Below, one piece after another: positions 1 to 6,342 of a DNA stretch of 12,537 bases; the stretch's first letter is position 1, and the number at the start of each line of letters is the position of its first letter. The stretch is from DATKZS01 sp035527835 [NCBI: bacterium]. Lineage in GTDB: Bacteria; RBG-13-61-14. The position numbers and the translations under genes were made by a program. The notes beneath the pieces were generated by a model. The model did no database searches. It was not told where the DNA came from and saw only the letters and a list, made by a program, of their open reading frames with translations. The stretch spans positions 1-12,537 of the forward strand of contig DATKZS010000123.1 of the NCBI GenBank assembly GCA_035527835.1, in the 5' to 3' direction.

Positions 1-140
1 CCGGCTTGGCGAACCGGCCGACGGGAGCGCCAAGCAAGAAACATTCGCACTCAAGCCTTCTTAAAATCGTGTTAAAAAATAATCCTTGGCGCTCTTGGCG
101 TCTTGGCGGTTCTCCGGTCCGTTTATTTTGGACAGCACTG
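1..140 (-). repeat. Intergenic composite repeat, copy A (left-arm type, cut by window start)
   Basis: Read on the minus strand, this copy starts with box CAGTGCTGTCCAAAATAAA (140 to 122). After a 13-nt gap come three CGCCAAG words (102-108, 94-100, 85-91; steps of 8 and 9 nt). A 50-nt A/T-rich spacer follows, then a 30-nt hairpin at 5-34 with 7-nt arms CTTGGCG/CGCCAAG. The arrangement matches the copy at 5549-5685 almost base for base in spacing. It lies beyond the 3' end of gspE, between that operon and whatever precedes position 1. No coding function is supported: short ORFs crossing it only translate the repeat. Confidence 0.85.
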
Positions 141-251
141 AAAAGGAAAAAGTAAAAAATAAGACCGAACTGATGCTTTACGGAAGGCGAAGGATAGGAC
201 CTTCTATACGCTCGGGACGTTCATCTCTTCATTTTTTCCTTTTTCCTTTTT
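140..251. repeat. A/T-rich inverted repeat just past the gspE stop; possible transcript end
   Basis: The 21-nt purine run at 140-160 (AAAAGG and AAAAAG blocks) and the pyrimidine run at 231-251 are reverse complements at 19 of 21 positions, with 70 nt between. On the gspE mRNA the second arm to be transcribed is the U-rich one, so the pair could fold into a long A-U stem with a U-rich tail shortly after the stop codon at 255-257. It is not a classic GC-stem terminator. A role in ending or stabilising the gsp mRNA is inference. The arm at 140-160 directly abuts the end box of repeat copy A. Confidence 0.5.
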
Positions 252-254
252 ACT

Positions 255-1949
255 TTAAAGGATGTCTTCCTGGGTGACCCTCACCACTTCGGACAGCGAG
301 GTCCGGCCGTTCATGGCCTTGCGGGCGGCGTCCTCGCGGAGGCTCCTCATGCCGCGCTGGCGGGCGACCTTTTTGATGGCGTTGGAGTCGGCGTTCCGGT
401 TGATCATCTCGCGGATGACGTCGTCAATGGTGAGCATCTCGTAGACGGCGGAGCGGCCGGTGAATCCGGTCTGGAGGCAGGCCGGGCATCCCTGCGGCTT
501 AAAGAAAGCATGGTTGTGGTCCTTGATCTCGAGGAGCTCGAAGGTCTTGAGGTCGGGCTGGTCCGGGACCTTGCATGTCTCGCACAAGGTCCGGATGAGC
601 CGTTGCGCGATGATGGCGAGGAGCGAGCTGGAGATGAGGAAGGGCTCGATGCCCATGTCCACGAGCCTGGTGATGGAGCTGGGGGCGTCGTTGGTGTGGA
701 GGGTGCTGAACACGAGGTGTCCGGTGAGGGACGCCTGGATGGCGATCTCGGCGGTCTCGGCGTCGCGGATTTCCCCGACCAGTATGACGTCCGGGTCCTG
801 GCGGACGATGGAGCGCAGCCCGTTGGCGAAGGTCAGGTTGATTTTGGGGTTGACGTGGATCTGGCCGATGCCCTCCATCTGGTACTCGACCGGGTCCTCG
901 ATGGTGATGATGTTTTTGTCCGGGGTGTTGATCTGGTTCAGGGCGGCGTAGAGGGTGGTGGTCTTGCCCGATCCGGTGGGCCCGGTGACCAGGATGATGC
1001 CGTGGGTGTGGTGAATGAGGTCGTTGAACCGCTCGCGCTGGGCCGGGTCGAACCCGAGCTGCTCGACGGAGAGGAGCACGGTTTCGCGGTCGAGGAGCCG
1101 CATGACGATGCGCTCGCCGTGGGACGTGGGCACGGTGGAGAGTCGGATGTCAATGTCCTTGCCGGCGATCTTGAGACGGATGCGCCCGTCCTGGGGCAGG
1201 CGCTTCTCGGCGATGTTGAGTCCTCCCATGATCTTGACGCGGGAGGCGATCGAGTTCTGGAAGCGCTTGGGGGGCCGGAGGATCTCGTAGAGCACGCCGT
1301 CAATGCGGTAGCGGACCACGAGGTCTTTCTCGAAGGGCTCGATGTGGATGTCGGAGGCCCGCTCCTTGACGGCCTGGAAGAGGAGCGAGTTGACGAGGCG
1401 GATGATGGGGGCCTCGTCGGAGACGTCGAGCAGGTCTTCGGGCTCCTCCAGCTCCTGGGCGAGGAGGTCCAGGTTTTCGGCATTGAGGTCTCCCATCACT
1501 CCCTTGGCGGTGACGGAGGCCCGGTCATAGACGCGGTTGATGGTCTGGAGCACGACCTCGGAGGGGGCGAGAGTGGGCTCGATCTCGGCCTTCAGGAGTT
1601 TTCTCACGTCGTCGAGGGCGAAGAAATTAAGCGGGTCGGAGGTTGCGACCTCGATGCCGCCGTTTTTTCGGCCGATGGGGACGAGCTCATGGGTCTTGGC
1701 GAACTGGATGGGTATGTTCAGGACCAGCTCGGGATCGAGGTTATTGCTTTCGATGGCGGGGCGGTAAGGGATTCCGAGCTGGTCGGCGATGGCCTGGTAG
1801 ACGTCGTTGGGCGAGGCGGCCCCCATCCCGATGATGACCTCGCCGATGCGTCCGCCCTTCTCTTGCTGGAGGGCGAGGGCCTTTTCCAGCTTTTCCTCGG
1901 AGAGCAGGCCGCGCTGGACGAGGATTTCTCCCAGATAGGCCCGGGTCAT
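255..1949 (-). CDS. gspE: Type II secretion system ATPase GspE
   Basis: This is the cytoplasmic hexameric ATPase that powers pseudopilus assembly in type II secretion. The 564-residue product has an N-terminal GspE/MshE-type domain (about 1-140), a linker, and the secretion ATPase core. Visible motifs are Walker A GPTGSGKT (323-330), Asp box IITIEDPVEY (347-355, approximately), Walker B DPDVILVGEIRD (385-396), His box (about 409-422), and the zinc-binding tetracysteine C456/C459/C488/C491. The frame is open 41 codons further upstream, but that Arg/Pro-rich stretch lies inside gspD and is not family-like. The ATG at 1947-1949 has GGAGG 9 nt upstream and begins the conserved sequence MTRAYLGEIL. 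It overlaps the gspD stop as ATGA, so translation is probably coupled. PilB is the main alternative on sequence alone, but adjacent gspC and gspD favour GspE. Confidence 0.95.
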   Translation of the reverse strand: MTRAYLGEILVQRGLLSEEKLEKALALQQEKGGRIGEVIIGMGAASPNDVYQAIADQLGIPYRPAIESNNLDPELVLNIPIQFAKTHELVPIGRKNGGIEVATSDPLNFFALDDVRKLLKAEIEPTLAPSEVVLQTINRVYDRASVTAKGVMGDLNAENLDLLAQELEEPEDLLDVSDEAPIIRLVNSLLFQAVKERASDIHIEPFEKDLVVRYRIDGVLYEILRPPKRFQNSIASRVKIMGGLNIAEKRLPQDGRIRLKIAGKDIDIRLSTVPTSHGERIVMRLLDRETVLLSVEQLGFDPAQRERFNDLIHHTHGIILVTGPTGSGKTTTLYAALNQINTPDKNIITIEDPVEYQMEGIGQIHVNPKINLTFANGLRSIVRQDPDVILVGEIRDAETAEIAIQASLTGHLVFSTLHTNDAPSSITRLVDMGIEPFLISSSLLAIIAQRLIRTLCETCKVPDQPDLKTFELLEIKDHNHAFFKPQGCPACLQTGFTGRSAVYEMLTIDDVIREMINRNADSNAIKKVARQRGMRSLREDAARKAMNGRTSLSEVVRVTQEDIL

Positions 1950-4408
1950 GGAGCCTGGCCTCCGTCGGGCGCGGTGCCGCCGGGCTGGGGCGCGGGCTCG
2001 CGGGGGGTGGTCGCGGACCGGGGCTGTGCTTCGACGGAATCTCCGCTCTGCTCGGAGGCCGGCGGGGCCCATTCCCAGTCCACGGGGTTTTGGATGACCG
2101 GAGCTTGGCCCCGTAAATCAATGACGGTGCCACCCGACTGTTCATTGAGCTGGGACTCGAAGTAGTGGCTCCAGTCGGGAGCGCCCTCGCCCAGGCTTTC
2201 CTCGGTCATGCTGTCGTAACCTTCCTTGATGTGTTTCTTGACCCTTTCAATGTCGGCGTCGGACTTGACGATGTGGGGGGTGAGGAGGATGACGAGGTTG
2301 GTCTTGTTGCGTCCCTTGCTGGCGTTCTTGAAGAGCCATCCGAGGATGGGGATATCGCCGATGAAGGGGACCTTGCTCTGGGACGCGTTCTCCGTGTCCT
2401 GCATCAGTCCTCCGATCACGATGGTCTGGGAGTCGCGGATGATGACGGAAGTCTCGACGGTCTTGATGGAGGTGGTGACGCCCAGGGTGTTGACGTCAAT
2501 GCCCAGGGACGATTGGATGGCGCCGGAGATTTCGGTTGAGATATCGAGCCTGATGTTGTCGCTCTCGTTGATCTGGGGAGTCAAGGACATCCTGATGCCG
2601 ACGGGCTGGCGGGAGATGCTGATGTTGGAGAAGCCACCGGTGGATACGGTCTGTCCGGTGGGCACTGGTATTTCCTGGCCGACCTCGATTGACGCCTGGA
2701 CATTGTCGGTGGTGAGCAGGGTCGGGGTTGAGAGGACGTTGACGTTGGAGCTGGATGCCAGAAGCCGGAGCACGAGTCCGGCGGAGGGGATGACCACCTG
2801 CCCGGCGGTTCCGGGGATCTCGACGGGCTGTCCGAGGGCGCCGATGGTTATACCGCTCGGCAGGGTGAGGCTGCCCCCGGTTCCGGCCAGGGAGCTCAGC
2901 AGTCCGATGGAGCTTACGTCGGAGAAGCCGGTGCCGGAGAAGACGATGCCGTTGTTGTCGAGTCCGGAGGCCGCATGCATTGATGTGCCGGCCTGGGAGC
3001 TCTCGTTATAGGTGATTTCGAGGAGGACGGCCTCGACAAAGACCTGGCGTCTGGGGAGGTCGAGCTTCTCGATGACGGACTTGAGGATTTCGTAGTCCTG
3101 GGGCGAGCACACGATGATAAGGGAGTTGGTGGCCTCGTCGGTGCTGATGGATACGTCACCGCCGAGGATTCCGGTGATCTTGGCGGTGGTTGGTCCGCTC
3201 CTGGTGGTGGCCATGGGGGGCGGGGTTTCGGGGAGTCCCAATCCTCCACCCATGGTTTGTCCGTATCGGCTCGAGGTCTGGCCATATCTGGAGCTGGTGC
3301 GGCTGGTGGTGCTGGTGCGGGAGGTGGTGGTGGAGGGCCTGGAGACGCCTCCTCCTCCCCCGGACAGCCCGGAGAGGGTGGCGGCGAGATCGGCGGCCTC
3401 GGCGTTCTGGACGTAATAGACGTGAATGGTGCCGGTGGTGCCGACGTCAATGTCGAGCTTGATGATGAACTCCTTGATCGAGTCCATCATGTCGGGGACG
3501 GCCATGATGATGAGGGCGTTGATGCGGTCCACGGCGATGATCTTGGGGAGCCCCGAGTCGGGGCTTTGCCCGGCGGCGGGCTGGGCGGCGGGCTGGGCGG
3601 CGGGCCTCCCGCGGCTGGGCGCTTGCCTGGTGGTGGCGGTCCTGGTGGCTTGGGGCGTGGACGTTCCCTGGAAGATCTGGGTGAGGATGCCGGCCATCTC
3701 GGAGGCCACGGAATGCTTGAGGGTGATGATCTCGATGGCGGGCTCGGGGGAGGGGACGTCGAGCAGGCGCAGGATCCTGATCATGCGTTCAATGTTGAGG
3801 GCGGTATCGAGCACGATCAGGGTGTTGGTTGGCGGATAGGGAATGACCTGTCCGCCTTCCTTGGAGGAGAGCTGGGCCAACTGGGATGAGATGTCGGTTA
3901 CGCTCAAGTATTTCAAGGTGATGAAGCGGGTGACCATCTGCTCGCTGGTGGCGGGGGCCCGTCCGGGCGGGTAGATGGGAATGTTCTCGCGCAGGGTGTC
4001 GGCGGAGCGGACGACCTTGTAGACGTTGGTTACGGAGGTCGGGACGATGGAGTATCCGTTGAGGCTCATGATGAGGACGAAGAGGTTGTAGACCTGTTCT
4101 TTGGGGACCTCGACGGGCCCGATGGGTCCGACGGTGACGATCTGTCCCTTGGGCATCTGGTCGAGGATGAAGCTCTTTCCGGTCAGGGCGCTGAAGTTTT
4201 TAAGGACGCTTTCCAGGTCCATCTCGGGATAGTTGATCTTGATGGTGTTGGAGCTGGTCTCCTCGATCTCGTGTTCGCCCGAAACGGTGCTCCCGGCGTC
4301 CACGCCGCCCGGGTTTGCGGGCTGGGCCCCGGTGGGTCCGGAGAACCCCAGCGCCACGGCCAGCAGGGCCATAATCATTACACCTATTGCCGCGGTTTTA
4401 CCTTTCAC
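1946..4408 (-). CDS. gspD: Type II secretion system outer-membrane secretin GspD
   Basis: This is the multimeric outer-membrane channel of type II secretion. The 820-residue precursor begins with a signal peptide (charged KGK, hydrophobic core to about residue 22, likely cut near GAQP). An N0 domain follows (about 55-135), then N1 (about 160-218), N2 (about 224-320) and N3 (about 325-450), then the beta-barrel secretin domain (about 455-690) with VEAVLLEI, LLTTDNVQASIEVGQEIPV and the closing VPFIGDIPILGWLF block. N2 carries a Pro/Ala/Gln-rich insert and N3 a long Gly/Ser/Thr insert with a duplicated SSRYGQT. The Pro-rich tail after about 750 is not conserved. The start is GTG (4406-4408) preceded by GGGGGAG at a normal distance. 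The gene starts 35 nt after gspC and overlaps gspE by 4 nt. Confidence 0.95.
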   Translation of the reverse strand: MKGKTAAIGVMIMALLAVALGFSGPTGAQPANPGGVDAGSTVSGEHEIEETSSNTIKINYPEMDLESVLKNFSALTGKSFILDQMPKGQIVTVGPIGPVEVPKEQVYNLFVLIMSLNGYSIVPTSVTNVYKVVRSADTLRENIPIYPPGRAPATSEQMVTRFITLKYLSVTDISSQLAQLSSKEGGQVIPYPPTNTLIVLDTALNIERMIRILRLLDVPSPEPAIEIITLKHSVASEMAGILTQIFQGTSTPQATRTATTRQAPSRGRPAAQPAAQPAAGQSPDSGLPKIIAVDRINALIIMAVPDMMDSIKEFIIKLDIDVGTTGTIHVYYVQNAEAADLAATLSGLSGGGGGVSRPSTTTSRTSTTSRTSSRYGQTSSRYGQTMGGGLGLPETPPPMATTRSGPTTAKITGILGGDVSISTDEATNSLIIVCSPQDYEILKSVIEKLDLPRRQVFVEAVLLEITYNESSQAGTSMHAASGLDNNGIVFSGTGFSDVSSIGLLSSLAGTGGSLTLPSGITIGALGQPVEIPGTAGQVVIPSAGLVLRLLASSSNVNVLSTPTLLTTDNVQASIEVGQEIPVPTGQTVSTGGFSNISISRQPVGIRMSLTPQINESDNIRLDISTEISGAIQSSLGIDVNTLGVTTSIKTVETSVIIRDSQTIVIGGLMQDTENASQSKVPFIGDIPILGWLFKNASKGRNKTNLVILLTPHIVKSDADIERVKKHIKEGYDSMTEESLGEGAPDWSHYFESQLNEQSGGTVIDLRGQAPVIQNPVDWEWAPPASEQSGDSVEAQPRSATTPREPAPQPGGTAPDGGQAP

Positions 4409-4443
4409 CGATTATCTCCCCCGCGTGACTCAGCTTCATTGTC

Positions 4444-5436
4444 TTACTCCACTTCGTACTGATAGCCCATCGGGTTTCCCTGGCGCTCCAGGTCCATGGT
4501 AAACCTGGTTTCATTGCGCAGCGATTGGAGGAGTTGGAGCCCCTTTTCCATGCTGTCCATTTTTTCGCCGTTGATGGACTTTATCACATCTCCGTTCTGA
4601 AGGCCAAGCGCCTCGAAGAGGCTTCCGGACTGGATGCGGTAGATGCGGAATCCGTCCACCACTCGGGCGTCGCCGTCGCCCACGAAATTGGGGATGACGC
4701 GGGCCTGGGTGATGATGGAGTTCATATTGGAAAGGGTCTCGTCAATGGCGGTTTTCTGGATGACGAATGAATTCTCGCCCACCTGCTTGATGCGCCCGGA
4801 AAGGTCGGTGCCGGTGCCCTTGGCCTCGGCCCGGCGTTTGCGGTCGGCCAGGTACTGGGTTTTCTGATCCTGGGACATGCCCTTGAAGCGGTCAAAATTG
4901 GTGCGGGGGTTCACCTTCTTCTTGTCATTTTGCTTCTTGAGGGCTTCGAGCAGCAACTCCTCGATCTGTCCGCTGTTGCGGGCGAGCATGACGCGGTCTA
5001 TTTGGATTTCATAGACCCTGGCGTCGTCGCCGACCGGGTCTCCAACGCGATAGACTCCGGCCTTCTGGTCTTTGAGGTCCTTGATGGTGGCGATGTTGAG
5101 GGGGGCCTTGGGGGTGAAAAAGGCCACGCCGAGCAGGGAGAGGCGCAGCTCGGTGACCTTGACGCCGGCGGTGTCGCCGGGCTCGACGGCGGGCCCGGCC
5201 GGGGCTTCCTTCCTGGCGTTGAAGAGGTCGCGGGCCACGATCGCTTGGAGGGGCGATGGTCCCGGGGCCTTGTTCCCGGCCGTGACGGGCATCCTGGTCT
5301 CGCGAAGCGGCGACGCGGGGAACACGGTGTTGGCCACGTAACTGTTGGTGGTCCGGGCGGCGAGATAGGCGATGGCCACGATCAGAACCATGTTGACCGC
5401 GAAGGAGTATCTGAGAAAGAGGTGTCTTATGTCCAT
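4444..5436 (-). CDS. gspC: Type II secretion system inner-membrane protein GspC
   Basis: GspC connects the inner-membrane platform to the secretin and helps recruit substrate. The 330-residue product has a short cytoplasmic N-terminus, one transmembrane helix (about 12-28) and a Pro/Ala-rich periplasmic linker. The homology-region domain (about 94-163, with LSLLGVAF and YRVGDPVGDDARVYEIQIDRV) normally binds the N0 domain of GspD. A Lys-rich hinge (about 165-205) leads to a C-terminal PDZ domain (about 245-330, with GSLFEALGLQNGDVIKSINGEKM). The ATG at 5434-5436 follows an AAGGA-type ribosome site. It is the first gene of the gspC-gspD-gspE operon, and its upstream region abuts the repeat at 5473. 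Pilus protein PilP or a lone PDZ protein is unlikely given the domain order and the neighbouring gspD. Confidence 0.9.
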   Translation of the reverse strand: MDIRHLFLRYSFAVNMVLIVAIAYLAARTTNSYVANTVFPASPLRETRMPVTAGNKAPGPSPLQAIVARDLFNARKEAPAGPAVEPGDTAGVKVTELRLSLLGVAFFTPKAPLNIATIKDLKDQKAGVYRVGDPVGDDARVYEIQIDRVMLARNSGQIEELLLEALKKQNDKKKVNPRTNFDRFKGMSQDQKTQYLADRKRRAEAKGTGTDLSGRIKQVGENSFVIQKTAIDETLSNMNSIITQARVIPNFVGDGDARVVDGFRIYRIQSGSLFEALGLQNGDVIKSINGEKMDSMEKGLQLLQSLRNETRFTMDLERQGNPMGYQYEVE

Positions 5437-5460
5437 GCTCGTTTCCTTTCCGTCCGAGCT

Positions 5461-5489
5461 ATTTTATATCATATTTCGGTGCCGTCCAA
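5461..5489 (-). promoter_or_regulatory. Candidate promoter of the gspCDE operon, overlapping a repeat end
   Basis: On the minus strand TTGGAC (5489 to 5484) is followed after exactly 17 nt by TAAAAT (5466 to 5461), about 25 nt before the gspC ATG. The -10 matches the sigma70 consensus at 5 of 6 positions and the -35 at 3 of 6. The -35 hexamer lies inside the terminal box of the repeat at 5473-5495, so the repeat may contribute to the promoter. Other nearby A/T-rich hexamers (TATGAT) give poorer spacing. Confidence 0.35.
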
Positions 5490-5540
5490 AACAAACGAAC
5501 CGGAAAACCGCCAAGGCGCCAAGAACGCCAAGAATCATGA
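5473..5540 (+). repeat. Intergenic repeat, partial left arm (copy B1)
   Basis: The box at 5473-5495 (GGTGCCGTCCAAAACAAA core) matches the box at 5545-5567 at 20 of 23 positions. After the same 13-nt gap come three CGCCAAG words (5509-5515, 5517-5523, 5526-5532) with steps of 8 and 9 nt. The spacer and hairpin seen in full copies are missing: the next repeat box begins a few bases later, so this is a truncated or tandem partial copy. It sits between the gspC promoter region and the full element. Confidence 0.8.
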
Positions 5541-5548
5541 TTTTATTT

Positions 5549-5815
5549 CAGTGCTGTCCAAAATAAAGGCACCAGAAAAACGCCAAGACGCCAAAAACGC
5601 CAAGGGCGATGTTTTGATTAAATTCTCAAGCCGGCCTCCCGGAAGTTAAATCTTTCTTGGCGTTCCCGTCAGCGGGTCCGCCAAGCGGGTTGGAGTCAAG
5701 GCGATGCGTCTTTTTCCGAGACTTGCCGCCAGGAAACATCCGGTTTTACTTGGCGATCCTTGGCGGTCTTGGCGCCTTGGCGGTTTCCTTGGCTCCTATT
5801 TTGGACAAGAGTGTA
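5549..5815. repeat. Full composite palindromic repeat (copies B2 and B3 joined by a shared hairpin)
   Basis: This is the only complete element in the window, about 267 bp. The left arm has box CAGTGCTGTCCAAAATAAA (5549-5567), a 13-nt gap, and CGCCAAG-type words at 5581, 5589 and 5598 (steps 8 and 9), then a 51-nt spacer. The central hairpin at 5656-5685 has 7-bp arms CTTGGCG/CGCCAAG, a 2x2 internal loop, an inner CCCG/CGGG stem and a TCAG loop. The right arm is inverted: a 63-nt spacer, four CTTGGCG words (5749, 5759, 5768, 5776), and a 12-nt gap. It ends in a box at 5795-5815 that reads TACACTCTTGTCCAAAATAG on the minus strand. The two end boxes share TGTCCAAAATA as imperfect terminal inverted repeats. 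This resembles a non-autonomous mobile element or REP-type element. No clear target duplication was found. Confidence 0.85.
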
Positions 5816-6023
5816 TAAGGAACATATTTTCCCTTCGCTGCCTCGTGACCGCCATCATTATCCCTTTTTCAGATCGGGCACTTTATATACAGACCTATCC
5901 CCGTTTTGGAAACCGGGATTGGGTTATTGGTTCCCGGGATTGCAAAAGGTATTGAACCGGTATACAATAATCGGGATCAATGCCAGATGCGAATATGAAT
6001 TACTAGGAAGCTGGGGGTGGGTT
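5816..6023 (+). other. khpA upstream region with spaced CCGGGATTG repeats
   Basis: This 208-nt stretch holds no supported gene. Reading frames that enter it only extend khpA upstream through the repeat element. It carries two exact CCGGGATTG words at 5913-5921 and 5934-5942, 21 nt apart (about two helical turns). The second one overlaps the candidate -35 hexamer, and a weaker TCGGGATC lies just past the candidate -10 at 5971-5978. These could be operator sites; that is inference from spacing alone. Confidence 0.35.
5940..5968 (+). promoter_or_regulatory. Candidate sigma70-type promoter of khpA
   Basis: TTGCAA (5940-5945) is followed after 17 nt by TACAAT (5963-5968). The -35 matches consensus at 4 of 6 positions and the -10 at 5 of 6. 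Transcription would begin near 5975, giving a leader of about 50 nt before the khpA start codon. The -35 overlaps one of two CCGGGATTG direct repeats. Confidence 0.5.
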
Positions 6024-6275
6024 ATGAGCGAGAACGAATCAATGGCGACGTTGGTGGGGTTGATTGCGAAGAAGCTGGTTGACAAGCCCGATGAGGTGAA
6101 GATTACGGAGGTTAGCGGAGACTATTCCTGCGTGATCGAGCTGCGGGTGGCGAAGGAGGACATCGGCAAGGTAATCGGGAAGAAGGGGGCGCACGCGCAG
6201 GCGATCCGGACGTTGATGATGGCGGCATCGGGCAAGGACGGGAAGCGCTACATTCTGGAAATCCTGGACGAGTGA
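6024..6275 (+). CDS. khpA: KH-domain RNA-binding protein KhpA
   Basis: This is a small single-KH-domain RNA-binding protein of the KhpA family (formerly UPF0109), 83 residues, the usual size. In other bacteria KhpA partners with KhpB/Jag and affects cell division or post-transcriptional control. The RNA-contact GxxG loop is visible in IGKVIGKKGAHAQAIR (about residues 47-62), with the flanking helices and the terminal strand YILEILDE. The ATG at 6024 follows a G-rich Shine-Dalgarno-like run. A second in-frame ATG at 6042 (MATLVGLIAKKL) aligns with the start of many family members and cannot be excluded. Usually khpA sits between rpsP and rimM; here it stands apart from those genes. It has its own likely promoter and is followed by a terminator. 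Confidence 0.9.
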   Translation: MSENESMATLVGLIAKKLVDKPDEVKITEVSGDYSCVIELRVAKEDIGKVIGKKGAHAQAIRTLMMAASGKDGKRYILEILDE

Positions 6276-6285
6276 GGGGCGGGGA

Positions 6286-6317
6286 GAAGCGGCGGCGTTT
6301 TATCCGCTTCATTTTTT
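6286..6317 (+). terminator. Rho-independent terminator after khpA
   Basis: A perfect 7-bp stem, GAAGCGG (6286-6292) with CCGCTTC (6304-6310), encloses an 11-nt loop and is followed by A and then six T residues (6312-6317). It begins 10 nt after the khpA stop codon. It implies khpA is at least partly a single-gene transcript, with downstream genes fed by read-through or by a promoter not recognised here. Confidence 0.65.
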
Positions 6318-6342
6318 CCAAGGGGGCCCGCGGGGAGATACG

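Noticed and set aside
1950-2072. Longer GspE reading with 41 extra N-terminal residues
   Set aside because: The extra part is Arg/Pro-rich and lies within gspD. A strong GGAGG site and the conserved family N-terminus support the ATG at 1947-1949.
510-2165. 551-codon plus-strand open frame opposite gspE
   Set aside because: It is the antisense shadow of gspE and the end of gspD in GC-rich DNA. Its translation is Gly/Asp/Val-rich and has no recognisable domain.
5473-5815. CRISPR array
   Set aside because: The repeated CGCCAAG words are only 7 nt with 1-3 nt between them, and no equal-length unique spacers are present.
5549-5815. Target-site duplication flanking the complete repeat
   Set aside because: Bases flanking the two end boxes (ATTT before, TAAGG after) do not match; no convincing duplication could be seen for any copy.
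5704-6023. Upstream extension of khpA and short ORFs through the repeat block (also 86-277 and 5372-5649)
   Set aside because: They translate the CGCCAAG/CTTGGCG repeat in various frames (strings like AKNAKG and LASWRF), lack ribosome sites, and would not be conserved as proteins.
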